Assembly (NCBI GenBank): GCA_025359105.1
Contig: JANYHK010000066.1
Coordinates: 1 to 64,000 of the forward strand
Length of the DNA: 64,000 nt
Direction: 5' to 3'
Source: Myxococcales bacterium
GTDB taxonomy: Bacteria > Myxococcota_A > Polyangia > Polyangiales > Polyangiaceae
Below, piece by piece: positions 1 to 10,824 of the stretch; within the stretch, counting starts at the first letter, position 1, and every line of letters begins with the position of its first letter. Under the pieces are notes generated by a model. It worked only from the letters and a program-made list of their open reading frames with translations. It was not told where the DNA came from and made no database searches. Both the position numbers and the translations under genes were made by a program.

Positions 1-1
1 G

Positions 2-379
2 GTCGTGCGCTTCCTCGACGGCGTGCGCGAGCTCGTGGCGGCGCGGCCCGGGCGCGTCGTCGTCATCGCCGGCGCCGATCTCGCGCACACCGGCCCGCGC
101 TTCGGCGATCCCCACGGCTACGACGAGCGCGAGCGCAGCGACCTCGAAGCGCGGGACCGCGCGTCGCTCGACCACGCGACCGCCGTGCGCCCGGCGGCGT
201 TCTGGGGCGACGTCGCCGCCGATCTCGAGACGCGGCGCGTGTGCGGCCTCGCGCCGATTTATTCGCTCTTGCACGCGCTCCCCGCCGGCGCCCGCGGCCG
301 CGCGCTGCACTACGAGCAGAACGTCGACCCTGACGACGGATCGATCGTCAGCCACGCCGCGGTGGGATTTTTCACCTAA
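2..379 (+). CDS. MEMO1-like / AmmeMemoRadiSam system protein B, C-terminal part
   Basis: This is the C-terminal part (about 125 residues) of a MEMO-family protein; the reading frame is open to the window edge, so the true start lies upstream. The AGADLAHTGPRFGD segment followed by Asp/Glu-rich helices and a final VSHAAVGFF strand matches the end of MEMO1-type proteins, which share a fold with class III extradiol dioxygenases. Family members often occur with AMMECR1 and radical-SAM proteins; none is visible here because the upstream side is cut off. The biochemical role of bacterial members is unsettled. The next gene starts 12 bases after the stop. Confidence 0.8.
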   Translation, partial: VVRFLDGVRELVAARPGRVVVIAGADLAHTGPRFGDPHGYDERERSDLEARDRASLDHATAVRPAAFWGDVAADLETRRVCGLAPIYSLLHALPAGARGRALHYEQNVDPDDGSIVSHAAVGFFT

Positions 380-391
380 ACTGCTGCGACG

Positions 392-844
392 ATGAGCGAC
401 GACGAAGCGCCGAAGAACCCCGCGCCGCTGGTGCAGGGGCGCTACCAGGGCCCCGCACACGCCGCCCCCTACCCGCTCAGCCGGATGACGCCGGCCTTCG
501 ATTTGCTCGACGTCGCCGCGGAGATCCAGCGCGCCGACACCATGCTCGCCACCGTCACCGGCGGAAAGCTCGAGGTCATCGCCGAGCAGATCCGCAACCT
601 GCAGGACAAGGCGCGCACGCTGCTCGAGGCGGCGCGGCGCGACGCCGAGCTCCACCGCATCAAGTGCAGCTTCGAGAAGCGCATGGGCGGCGTCTACCAC
701 CTCTACCGCGAGGAGGACGGCGCCGAGTGGTTCTCGCTCATCGCGCCCGGCGAGTGGCTCACGCCGCAGACGCACACCTTCCTCGGGAGCTATCGTCTGG
801 AGATGGACATGTCGTTCTCGCGAATCGACGGAGCGGCCCCGTGA
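392..844 (+). CDS. DUF2452 (C1orf50-like) protein
   Basis: A 150-residue cytosolic protein of the DUF2452 family, which includes human C1orf50. The visible signature is a helical stretch around residues 45-85 (AEIQRADTML, then VIAEQIRNLQDKARTLL), followed by an aromatic-rich core (YHLYREEDGAEWFSLI, then PGEW and FLGSYRLEMDMS). There is no signal peptide or membrane segment. It follows the MEMO-like gene by 12 bases and overlaps the next start (GTG at 841), suggesting co-transcription. The family function is unknown; the assignment rests on remembered similarity to C1orf50. Confidence 0.75.
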   Translation: MSDDEAPKNPAPLVQGRYQGPAHAAPYPLSRMTPAFDLLDVAAEIQRADTMLATVTGGKLEVIAEQIRNLQDKARTLLEAARRDAELHRIKCSFEKRMGGVYHLYREEDGAEWFSLIAPGEWLTPQTHTFLGSYRLEMDMSFSRIDGAAP

Positions 845-1206
845 AGCGACCTCGCGTGCGCGCGCTCGCGGTTCTCCTGTCGGCGTCGACGCGGAGGGGG
901 CCGACGTCACGAGCACGTCACGCGACGAGCCGGGGGCGCCGAGCGAGCCGAAGACGAAGACCGTCAAGTGGACCGAGCTGCGCGCGCACGGCGAGTTCCC
1001 GCGCGCTCGTCACGGTGACGAGCGAATCCGTCGACATTCCGGCCGGTCGCTTCTCGTGCATGCTCTTCACGCTGACGGATCGCGAGACCAACGAGGTGTC
1101 ACGCTTCTGCTTCGCCCGCGAGCTTCCCGGCGCGCCGGTCCTCTACTACACCGAGAAGGCGGGCAAGCGCGTGATGACGGCGACGCTCATCGAGCATCGA
1201 CGCTGA
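841..1206 (+). CDS. small secreted-type protein with a compensated double frameshift
   Basis: The frame is open from a GTG that overlaps the preceding stop. It starts like a signal peptide (MKRPRVRALAVLL) and ends with a normal-looking domain (ALVTVTSESVDIPAGRF to MTATLIEHRR). Between about bases 885 and 1005 this frame gives an Arg/Ser-rich nonsense-like stretch, while another frame reads sensibly there (VDAEGADVTSTSRDEPGAP, then KTVKWTELRAHGEFPRA). The simplest reading is two opposite one-base indels that restore the frame. A lipobox Cys may have been lost at the first indel. It could be a sequencing artefact, a decaying gene or a tolerated change. No family recognised. Confidence 0.5.
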   Translation: MKRPRVRALAVLLSASTRRGPTSRARHATSRGRRASRRRRPSSGPSCARTASSRALVTVTSESVDIPAGRFSCMLFTLTDRETNEVSRFCFARELPGAPVLYYTEKAGKRVMTATLIEHRR

Positions 1207-1215
1207 CGAGCCGCG

Positions 1216-1659
1216 CTACCTCACCTGGTACGCGTTGCAGGTCCCGCGGTGCTTCTGGTAGCCGTACCAGGAGTTGAGCCCGCCCGAGTCGTAGACCTGC
1301 TTCGCGCACGCGGCGTTGGTCGCAGGGTCCATGAGCTCCGCACGCGTGACGCCGCACGCGTGCAGCCAGATCCTGTCGTTGATCTGGAACAGACCGTAGT
1401 CGACCGAACCGTTGCGGTTCGTGTTCGTCGCCCTCGTGAAGAAGCTCGACTCGTACTTCGCGGTGCAGACCATCTTCGGAATGACCGCGTGCGGGAAGCC
1501 CGCGTCGCGGAGCAGCTGCGCGATGTGCGTGGGGCTGAGCTGCTCGCCGGCGAGGAGCGGCGCGACGTCTTCGCTCGTGGCCGCTCCGTCGTCAGCAGAA
1601 GGATCCGCTCCGCCACACGCGACGAGAGCCAGCAGGAGGGACAGGGCGATTCGCTTCAT
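1216..1659 (-). CDS. C-type lysozyme-like (GH22) lipoprotein
   Basis: A 147-residue protein starting MKRIALSLLLALVACGG, a lipoprotein signal with Cys15 as the likely lipidated residue; this start (1659) is preferred over an upstream ATG because it begins exactly at the signal peptide. The mature part resembles animal C-type lysozymes: CTAKYESSFFTRATN carries the Glu35 equivalent (Glu70) and SVDYGLFQIN carries the Asp52 equivalent (Asp87), 17 residues apart as in the family. ACAKQVYDSGGLNSWYGY matches the later part of the fold. Mature Cys residues near 65, 102, 118 and 141 could form two disulfides. Expected role: cleavage of peptidoglycan, or binding of it, at the cell envelope. Confidence 0.8.
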   Translation of the reverse strand: MKRIALSLLLALVACGGADPSADDGAATSEDVAPLLAGEQLSPTHIAQLLRDAGFPHAVIPKMVCTAKYESSFFTRATNTNRNGSVDYGLFQINDRIWLHACGVTRAELMDPATNAACAKQVYDSGGLNSWYGYQKHRGTCNAYQVR

Positions 1660-1799
1660 ACTTGGATACATCAGCAACAGATGTGCCGAGCCAGGCGACA
1701 TGGGCATACGCGGTCTTTGCCGCGAGAGCGTGTCCCCAGAAGGTCCGAGCGATGGGCCATGGATCCAGCCTGGATCCCTGCTTTTGCCGCTGACGATTC

Positions 1800-3246
<1,447 letters not shown>

Positions 3247-3269
<23 letters not shown>

Positions 3270-6200
3270 CGCCCTCCACGCCGGCGCGGCGCGCGTGGGC
3301 CATGATGTACGCGTTGTCGGGCAGCGCGAGAAACGACGAGCGCACCCCCTCGCCCGCGCGGTCGGCGCGAATGGTGAGCTGCTCGAACGCCTCCCGGGCC
3401 AGGGCGGCGAGGTCTTCGCGCGCGGACGCGGCGGCGAGGTCGAGCGCCACGCGCCACACGTAGGACGGATCGTCGCCGATCGGGAAGTCGGCGCGCGTGA
3501 TCGCGAGCGCGCGATCGGCGGCGACGCGCGCGGCCACGACGTCCTCCTCGCGCGCGCAGACCTCGGCACGAAGGGCGAAGGCGTGCGCGAGGCTCGTCGG
3601 GACCGTCGCCGCGAGCTCGACGGCGAGCTCGGCGCGCTCCTTCGCCTCGTCCAGGTCGCCGCGATCGAGAGCGAGCATCGCCAGCTCCGCGTGGGCTTGC
3701 GCGCGGACCCGAAGGTCGTCCCCGCCGCCCGCCAGCGCGGTCGTGAGCTCGACCTCCGCCTCGTCGGACCGCTGGGCGCGGCGCAGCGCGCGGCCCCGCA
3801 AATACCGCGCGTACGCCATGATGTAGGCATATTCGACGCGCCCGCTCACGTCGGCAACGACCTCGTCGAGGCGCCCGATGGCCCTCGCCGTGAGGCCAAC
3901 CTCGGTGAGCGCGCCGCCGATGTTGAGGTGCGCGATCAGCGCCTCGCGCCGCTCACCGAGGCGCATCGACAGCTCGGCGGTGTGCTCGTGCTCGGCGATC
4001 ATGACGCTCCACTCGCCAGCGTGCTCTGCGCGGTTGGCGCGCAGGCGGTGGATGACGGCCTGCTCGTCCAGCGAGAGCGTGAGGACGCTCGCCCGGCCGA
4101 GAATGTCGTGGAAGATGGGGGTCGCCTCGGCGACATACCCCAAGGTGTAGAGCCACCAGGCGAGCTGCGCGAGCGCGTGGAGCTGCCGACCCTGCGCAGC
4201 GCGGTTCACCGGGCGTGCGGCGTAGAGCGGCGCGGCGAGCGCCATGAGGCCGGCTCCGTCGGCGAGGCGACCGCTCGCTTGCGCGTGCGTGAGCATCGCG
4301 GTCATCCACTCGACGGAGCCTGCTGCGAGCAGCGCGGCGGCCTCCACAGCGCGCGCGTTCGCCGCCCCATAGTGCCCCGTCCAGAGCAGAGCTTCGGCCT
4401 CCCGCGCCCGCAGTGCGCCGAGGACATCGCCGGAAGGACCGCACGCGATCCCGCGACGCGCGTGGGACAGGGCGAGCTCGAGCTCTCCCACTGCCAGGGC
4501 GCGTCGTGCCGCCTCGGCGTGCGAGGCCGCGGCGCGTGACGGATCGTCGCCGCGCTCGTCATGCCAGGCCACGACCGCCGGATCGGGATCGGGCTGCGTC
4601 TCGAACCAGCGAGCGGCCTGCCCGTGCGCGTGGGGGCGGTCTTCGACGGGGCAGAGCTCGTACGCGGCGTCGCGCAGGAGCGGGCTCGCGAACGCGAAGC
4701 GTCCGGGGCCCGCCGCCACCACGACGCGCGCGGCGACGAGGCTCTCGAGCCCCCTGCCCGCCGCCTCACCTGCCAGACGCGCAACGCCAACGCGTGTGAA
4801 CGGCGTCCCGAGGAGCGCCGCGACCCTCGCCGCACGCCGCGCCTCGTCGGAGAGTCCGGCAAGGCGCGCCTGGACGAGGCCCAGCACCGTCTCGGGCACG
4901 CTTTGAAGCCCTTCGTGGAGCGCGCGCGCGAGCTCGCGGACGACGAACGGGTGCCCCTCGGCCCGCTCGAGCAGCGCCTGCAAACGGTCGTCGTCGAGCC
5001 CCGGGCACGTGGCGAGCGCGAGCTCGCGGGCTGCGGACGGACCGAGGGGACCCAGTGTTCGCGTCGTGTCGGCGGCGCCGGCGAGCGACGGGAAGAGAGC
5101 GGCGGCGGACGGCCTTCCGAAGACGAGCGCAGGCACCTGGGCCTCGCCCGAGCCGAGGAGCATCGCGCCGAGGAGGCGCACGCTGGCCGCGTCGAGCCAC
5201 TGCGCGTCGTCGACGAGGAGCACCGCGTCGTCCTCGCGAAGCGCGTCGACGAGGAACGGTCCCAACACCCGCTCGACGTGCTCGTTCGATTGGCCGATCG
5301 CGATCGCCGCCGCCCCGGGGCCGGCGACGACGCGCAGGAGCGCCGCCGCGTCGTGCTCCGTTCCCCTCCGCCGCAGGACCTCCGCGCGCACGCGGGCGGC
5401 GTCGCCCTCGCCGCCGGTGAGGCCGAGCAGCTCGCGCAGCCACGCCGTGAAGGGCGCGAAGGGTGAGTCGCCGCGATGGAGCTCGCCTCGCACGAGGACC
5501 ACGGTTCGCCCGGCGGTCGCGACGCGACGCGCGACCTCGTGCATGATGCACGTTTTTCCCAGCGCCGGCTCGCCGATCACGAACGCCGCGCGCGGGGACG
5601 CTGGCGCCCGCGTCACCAGGGCGAGCTCGCGGACGAGGTCCTCGCGGCCGACGAGCGCGGTCGTCCCTTCCTCGAGCACGCGGGTGGTCGCCGGGCACGT
5701 GAGCACCTGGCCAGGCGGCGCGCGGCGCAAGAGACCCTCGGCCCGCTCCACCGCCGAGGACGTCGCGCCGCCCAGCATCCCCGTCGCCAGCGCGACGGCC
5801 GCCGACGGCAACGTGCCCGTGAGCGCCGACGCGAACGCGGCGATCCGCGCCGCCTGGTCCACCGGCTCGAGATCGCGTGAGGTCACGAGGAGCGTCCCAT
5901 CCACGAGGGCGTCCACGAGGACCCGGTACTCGACCGCGAGCGCCCCGATGTGTGCGACGAGCGGCGCGGCCTCGCCGTCCGCGAGCGTCATCGCGTCGCC
6001 CGCGGACGCGGGGAGCGAAACGAGGGCCACGCACCGGACGCGCTGCTCGTCGATCTCGTTCGCGACGGCCGCAGAAGGCGTCCCGACGGCCGCGTCCGCG
6101 GTGAGCGGGCACGCGGCGAGGAGCGACGCCACCTCGTCGCCAGTGGCCGGCCGCTCCTCGGCGCGTTTGGAGAGGAGCCGCGCCATGAGCGCCTCCAGGT

Positions 6201-6957
6201 GAGACGACACGGTGAGCCCCGCGCTCGACAGGCGCGGCGCGGGCTCGAAGATCGCCTTCGCGAGGACGACGGTCGCGCGATCCCCTGAGAACGGCGGCCG
6301 TCCGGTCAGGCACTCGAAGAGCACGCACCCGAGCGCGTACACGTCGGCGCGCGCGTCCACCTTGCCCGTCGCGCGCACCTGCTCCGGCGCCATGTAGAGC
6401 GCGGTGCCCACGGCGACCGCCGCGTGCTGCGCCCCGCGGACGTGCGCGACGCCGAAGTCGAGGAGCTTGGTCACGCCGTCCCTGCCGAGGTGGATGTTCG
6501 CCGGCTTGACGTCGCGGTGCACGATGCCTCGCGCGTGGGCCGCACCGAGCGCGCGCGCGACGGCGACCGCGTGCTCTACGGCCGCCGCGACGTCGAGCTT
6601 GCCGCGGGTAAGGCGCGCTTCGAGGTCCTCCCCCTCCAGCCACTCGGTGACGAGGTATGGCACGCCGTCGGAGGTCTCGCCGTGATCGACATACCGCACC
6701 ACGTTGGGGTGCGAGAGCGCCAGGAGCGCGTCGCGCTCGCGGGTGAGGGTGTGCGCAAACCGCAGCGCGCCTTGGCGCAGGACCTTGATCGCGACGCGAC
6801 GCCCCGCCGTCGCGCCGGCCGCCTCGCCGACCTCGCCGGCCACGCACGCCTCGTAGACCAACCCCATCGCACCGCGCGACCGTGCTCCCACGAGACGGTA
6901 GGCGCCGAGCATCGCCCCCGGCGCGAGGACCGTCGACGCGGGCAGTGCCTCCTCCAT
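3247..6957 (-). CDS. Ser/Thr protein kinase with cyclase-like, AAA ATPase and TPR regions
   Basis: A 1236-residue signalling protein. The Hanks-type kinase domain (about 20-282) has a glycine loop (GARSRGAMG), VAIK lysine, HRDVKPAN catalytic loop, DFG and APEQ. Residues about 305-425 resemble a degenerate adenylate/guanylate cyclase fold ([13 protein letters not shown], then [12 protein letters not shown]). An AAA/STAND-type ATPase follows with Walker A GEPALGKT and Walker [12 protein letters not shown]. The last 400 or so residues are Ala/Arg/Glu-rich helical TPR-like repeats. The start was set at MEEALPAST (6957), just before the kinase domain; the frame is open further upstream but is not protein-like. 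A possible partner for the adjacent FHA activator. Confidence 0.9.
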
Positions 6958-7110
6958 CGCCAGAAATGTTAGCAGGATTGGCTGGTTTCCCCGCGCGGCT
7001 GCGCAGAATCCGCGCAAGACGGCCGCGCGACGTCTGCTCAGCGTGCGGCCAGACGCCCGATATCCCTGCCGCGCCGGGGGGGGCACACTGCTTGCTCCTC
7101 CCTGGGGATC

Positions 7111-7941
7111 ATGCCGAACCTCTCGCTCGCCATTCCCTTCGCGAACAATGCGGCGTTCGTCGCGGTCCTTTGCGCCGGGGTCGTCGCGTGCACCTTGCAA
7201 CAACCGTCGCAGACCGCGCCCGGACCGACAGGGAGCTCCGGCGGCGTCGGCGCCGACGGCGGAGCCGACGCCCAGCCGACGGCGAGCGGGTCGCTCGCGT
7301 GCGTCGCGGTCCTGCAATGCATCGTGGACTGCCCGGACGCCGACAAGGCCTGCCCCGACGCGTGTCTTGCGCGTGGCACGCCGGAGGGGCAGACCAACGC
7401 CGTGGCGTTCGTCCAGTGCCTCGCCGCCGAGAAGTGCACCGACGAGGCCTGCGTGCTCGCCAAGTGCAAGCCGTCGATGGAAGCGTGCGTGACGTCGAGC
7501 GCCCCCAAGTCCACCGGGCAGCCGCTCCAGGGCGCGGCGCCTCCCGGCGACGTCCCCGCCGAGCTCGTGGGCGTGTGGTCGAACAATGACCACGGCGACA
7601 CCCGCCGCCTCACCCTCAACGCCGATGGAACCGGGATCTGGTACCGAGGTCTCGCGTCCAACAACTCCGGCTGCGTGCAATTGAACCGCTTGACCGAGAG
7701 CGGCAACGCCGTCGTCACCGCAGACAAGATCACGCTCTACGCGACGGACGTGAAGCGCCTCCAGGAGTTCTGCGCCTCGCAGTCGATCCCGTCGACGGGC
7801 AGCCCGGTCACCGAGGTCTTCCAGTGGGTGCGGCAAGACGCGACGACGATCAAGATCGTCGACGCCTCGTGCGCGGCGAAGTACCCGGACAGCCCGTCGT
7901 CGGCGAGCCTCTATTGCTCGGTGCCGCTGGCCAAGGAGTAG
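7111..7941 (+). CDS. Cys-rich lipoprotein
   Basis: A 276-residue putative lipoprotein; the signal sequence ends LCAGVVAC. A Gly/Ala/Asp linker follows, then a Cys-rich module at about residues 64-130 (CVAVLQCIVDCP, ACPDACL, CLAAEKCTDEACV, CKPSMEACV), then a lipocalin-like beta-rich region (LVGVWSNNDHGDTRRLTLN, then GTGIWYR) ending in a Cys-containing tail. The Cys module resembles the one in the lipoprotein at 49174-49779. Function unknown; probably outer-membrane or cell-surface. The 3' end overlaps the convergent Uma2 gene by 31 bases. Confidence 0.8.
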   Translation: MPNLSLAIPFANNAAFVAVLCAGVVACTLQQPSQTAPGPTGSSGGVGADGGADAQPTASGSLACVAVLQCIVDCPDADKACPDACLARGTPEGQTNAVAFVQCLAAEKCTDEACVLAKCKPSMEACVTSSAPKSTGQPLQGAAPPGDVPAELVGVWSNNDHGDTRRLTLNADGTGIWYRGLASNNSGCVQLNRLTESGNAVVTADKITLYATDVKRLQEFCASQSIPSTGSPVTEVFQWVRQDATTIKIVDASCAAKYPDSPSSASLYCSVPLAKE

Positions 7942-8528
7942 GCGGGACGGTCATGCCCGCCCGGCGGGAAGAGCCGACCGACCTCGAGCTCCACCGCCTC
8001 GAACGGCGGGATGCGCGCGAGCGACGTGTCGTCGAACGAGCCGGCGTCGATCCACGCGCCGGCGGCGTCGAGGCGCAGCGCCTCTACGGTGCGCTCGCTC
8101 GGATCGACGATCCAGTAGTGGAGCACCCCGTGCGCGGCGTAGAGGCGACGCTTGGTCACCCGATCGTGCGCAGCGTTGCTGGGGGAGACGACCTCGCACA
8201 CCCAGTCGGGCACGACGTCGATCGGGCGCTGGTCCCACGGCGCCTCGAGGCGCTCGCGACGCCAGCCGGCGAGATCTGGGCGCACGACGTCGTGAGGGCT
8301 GAGCCGGACGTCGACCTCGAGGAGGGTCCACCAGCCGCCAGGGCCGCCGCGACCGTCGTCGTCGTCGAACGGGCCACCGATGAAGCGGCGCGTCGCGCCT
8401 TGCGCGAGCGAGTGGCGAGGCAGCGGAGATGGCGGGGTGACGAGTGCACCGTCCACGAGCTCGGCGCGCTCGCCCTCGGGGAGGGCGAGCAGCTCCTCGT
8501 ACGTGGCGCGCGTCCGGACAGGCTGCAC
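7911..8528 (-). CDS. Uma2 family endonuclease-like protein (DUF820)
   Basis: A 205-residue protein of the Uma2/DUF820 family, which has a restriction-endonuclease-like (PD-(D/E)xK) fold. It opens with a typical TYEELLALPEGERAELVDG. The core shows VVRPDLAGW (Asp), VCEVVSPSN (Glu) and the downstream TKRRLYAAHGVLHYWIVDP with its Lys, so the putative catalytic set is complete. Members are abundant in cyanobacteria and myxobacteria, usually alone, with unknown biological role. It is convergent with the Cys-rich lipoprotein gene. Confidence 0.88.
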   Translation of the reverse strand: MQPVRTRATYEELLALPEGERAELVDGALVTPPSPLPRHSLAQGATRRFIGGPFDDDDGRGGPGGWWTLLEVDVRLSPHDVVRPDLAGWRRERLEAPWDQRPIDVVPDWVCEVVSPSNAAHDRVTKRRLYAAHGVLHYWIVDPSERTVEALRLDAAGAWIDAGSFDDTSLARIPPFEAVELEVGRLFPPGGHDRPAYSLASGTEQ

Positions 8529-8602
8529 CTAGCCGAGTATAGCGCCTGGTCGTGCAGCGCGCGCACGGTTATGCGCTCGAGGAGTAGCAGGACGAACGCG
8601 GC

Positions 8603-9457
8603 TCAGGAGCTCAGCGCGACAGCGGCCGCTGCCGCGCTCCCGACCATCGAAACGACGAGCAACCCGAGCCCGCGAGCTCGCCAGGTCGCCTCCCACGCGT
8701 CGAGGTTCGCGCGCGCTCCGGCCACGAAGTCGACCTCGGCGCGCGCGCTCCGGTACGGCGACGCAGAGCGCGGGGGCGCGTGAAGGATGGGCGTGCCCGG
8801 CGGGAGCGACGGACCTCGCGCGAAGAGCGCCGCGCCGCCGTTCGCCGAGACGACCGTGCCGCTGGGCCCGACGACGCCCTCGACCCACGCCGCGAGTCGC
8901 GTCGCGCGACGCCTCACGATCCACACGACCAGCAGCGCGCCCGCGAGGGTAAGCAGCGCGCCCGTCGCGAGCGCCGCCGGCCGCAGGCCCGTCCACACGA
9001 GATGGGCGCCAGGCACCGCCCGAAACGGGAGTCCGAGGCTCGCCGGCGCCGCCGCTGCCGTGAGGACATAGACATCGCCCGGCGCTTGCCGCAGGCGAAG
9101 ATCGGACGACGGCGTCGGCACCTCCACACCGAGATCGTGCGCGTCGCACGCCCGGGCGCCCGTGAGCGTCGCGTGGCCCACCCCCCAGCGCGGCTCCTCC
9201 GCCGACATCGCGTAACGCACGCGGAACGCGCCGAGCTCGCGCTCGAAGCGAAAGTCGCCGGGGACCGCTCCCCCGAGATCCCTGACGTGGCCGGGAACCG
9301 CAATGACCGGGAGCGACTCGGGATCCCCGCGTGGCGACGACGCCGCCTCGAGGCGCGTGCAGGGCACCGGCTCGGTTCGGACGCGGGGCGCCACGAGCGA
9401 CGCGGCGACGCCGAAACAGACGAGAGCCAGCACGGCGAGCGAGGTCATAGGGCGCAT
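8603..9457 (-). CDS. membrane protein of unknown function
   Basis: A 284-residue protein with a hydrophobic N-terminal segment (TSLAVLALVCFGVAASLV), an extracytoplasmic domain of about 120 residues, a strong membrane segment near residues 155-178 (ALATGALLTLAGALLVVWIV), an Arg-rich cytosolic region and a final membrane segment (GLGLLVVSMVGSAAAAAVAL). The layout recalls small GIDE-like membrane proteins, but I cannot name a family. Start at 9457 or the ATG three codons later. Same strand as the Uma2 gene, 74 bases upstream of it. Confidence 0.6.
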   Translation of the reverse strand: MRPMTSLAVLALVCFGVAASLVAPRVRTEPVPCTRLEAASSPRGDPESLPVIAVPGHVRDLGGAVPGDFRFERELGAFRVRYAMSAEEPRWGVGHATLTGARACDAHDLGVEVPTPSSDLRLRQAPGDVYVLTAAAAPASLGLPFRAVPGAHLVWTGLRPAALATGALLTLAGALLVVWIVRRRATRLAAWVEGVVGPSGTVVSANGGAALFARGPSLPPGTPILHAPPRSASPYRSARAEVDFVAGARANLDAWEATWRARGLGLLVVSMVGSAAAAAVALSS

Positions 9458-9569
9458 CCAACCAGCGAGACAGCCGGGGCGCCTCGGTTGTTCCCGGTCA
9501 CGCGCAGGCGCCGGTCGACGGCCCCTTGCGGCTGCAACGCGTTCGAAGGGAAAGCTCCGTTCGGCAAGG

Positions 9570-9750
9570 ACCTACGCGCGGACGCTGCCGCTCCTCGAGG
9601 CGATCGCGCGCACCCGCGAGGGGCTCCTCCGCTTCGCGACGGCGAAGGGCGCGCGCGACAGGTACCACGAGACCATCACGTGGGCCTTCGTCGTCCTCGT
9701 CCATGAGAGAGTCGCCGCCGATCCTGACGCTTTGGTCACACCCCTAGCAA
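9570..9750 (+). pseudogene. C-terminal gene remnant in a 450-base gap
   Basis: Bases 9458-9914 hold no intact gene. Within them one frame reads as the tail of a helical protein (LPLLEAIARTREGLLRF, then GARDRYHETITWAFVVLV). RYHETIT followed by hydrophobic residues recalls the C-terminal part of a roughly 150-residue family of uncharacterised proteins. No start or N-terminal half is visible, and after base 9750 the frame degenerates into a non-coding-like tail. I read it as a decayed fragment; the rest of the gap shows nothing recognisable. Confidence 0.45.
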
Positions 9751-9914
9751 GGTGTACGCCGCTGGGCTCTCCTCCAAATGGGTGAGCACCTCTCCACAAA
9801 CTTCGTGGTGCCCAGCCAGCAACCCCTGCACCGCGATGCAGCCGTTGCATCGACGTTACCGGATGCTGACAGCCTGTCCCGCCTGGTCACGACGCTACGC
9901 GAGGCACTCTGTCG

Positions 9915-10790
9915 CTACTCGAACGTCATCTGCGCGTAGACGCGCGCGCGGTCGATGTCGCGTGTCTCGGGGCCGAAGAACGCGCCGACGACCACGAGAC
10001 GCGCGTCGAATTCGAACGTGCGGACCGCGACCTTGATCGTCTCGCCGGCGAACGTCGGACGCCGAAACGCGATGTCGAGCTTGCGCGCGAGGACCGTCGT
10101 GGGCAGGCCCAACGCCTCCATGCGCCGGAGGGCCGCGTCCTCGAAGAGCCGCGGGTAGACGAGCGAGTTGACGTGCTGGTTGCTGTCGGTGTGCGCGAGG
10201 CCCATGACGAGCTTGGCCGGATCGTCCAGGATCTCCGGCTCGAGCGAGCGCGCGCCGGCAGGCGGCTCGATGGTGGCGCGCGCCGGTCGGAACGCGCGGA
10301 CGGCCTTGGGCACGAACGCGTCGCCGCCGATCGGCAGCGCGACCACGCGGCGCTCTTCGGGCGCTGCGAACGGGCGGGTGAACACGTGCTCCGCGCTCAC
10401 ACGTCCGACGAGCGCGCGTTTGCCAGCGTCCTCGGGGCGCGCAAGGTTCGTACGGCCCTTGGGGCCGCGAAGCTCGGCGTCGAGGTCGAGCAGGACGCGC
10501 GCGACCTTGCCGTCCTCCCCCAACGAGTGCGAGAGCGCGTAGCCGCCCTCCACCTGGACGGGCTTGTCGACCGCGAACGGCCCCGGCGCCCCCTCGAGCT
10601 CGTAGCGCGTGAGGATCGGAATGATCCCGGCCTCTCGCAGGCGCTTGCGGACCTCCGCGTCGCCCATCAAGTTCCTCCAGAGAGCGCCGAGCGCGACGGG
10701 GAGCGTCTCGAGCTGCACACGCCCGTCCTGCGTCACGTCCTCGTAACGCAGATCGAGGCGGCCGGTGAGGCGCTGGCCTTCCAGGTTCAT
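9915..10790 (-). CDS. double-hotdog thioesterase-like protein
   Basis: A 291-residue protein of the hotdog thioesterase superfamily. The second half carries a DSNQHVNSLVYPRLFEDAAL segment, typical of the acyl-thioesterase/4HBT active region (Asp-x-Asn-x-His-Val-Asn), followed by LDIAFRRPTFAGETIKV and a C-terminal strand. The first half looks like a related domain (ALWRNLMGD, then VARVLLDLDAEL). It probably hydrolyses an acyl thioester, but the substrate cannot be read. The start at 10790 (MNLEGQRLTGRL) is preferred; the frame upstream runs into the divergent gene. It shares a 34-base divergent promoter gap with the dienelactone hydrolase gene. Confidence 0.65.
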   Translation of the reverse strand: MNLEGQRLTGRLDLRYEDVTQDGRVQLETLPVALGALWRNLMGDAEVRKRLREAGIIPILTRYELEGAPGPFAVDKPVQVEGGYALSHSLGEDGKVARVLLDLDAELRGPKGRTNLARPEDAGKRALVGRVSAEHVFTRPFAAPEERRVVALPIGGDAFVPKAVRAFRPARATIEPPAGARSLEPEILDDPAKLVMGLAHTDSNQHVNSLVYPRLFEDAALRRMEALGLPTTVLARKLDIAFRRPTFAGETIKVAVRTFEFDARLVVVGAFFGPETRDIDRARVYAQMTFE

Positions 10791-10824
10791 GTCGCCCGCG
10801 ATGATACCGCGGTACGCTCCGCGG

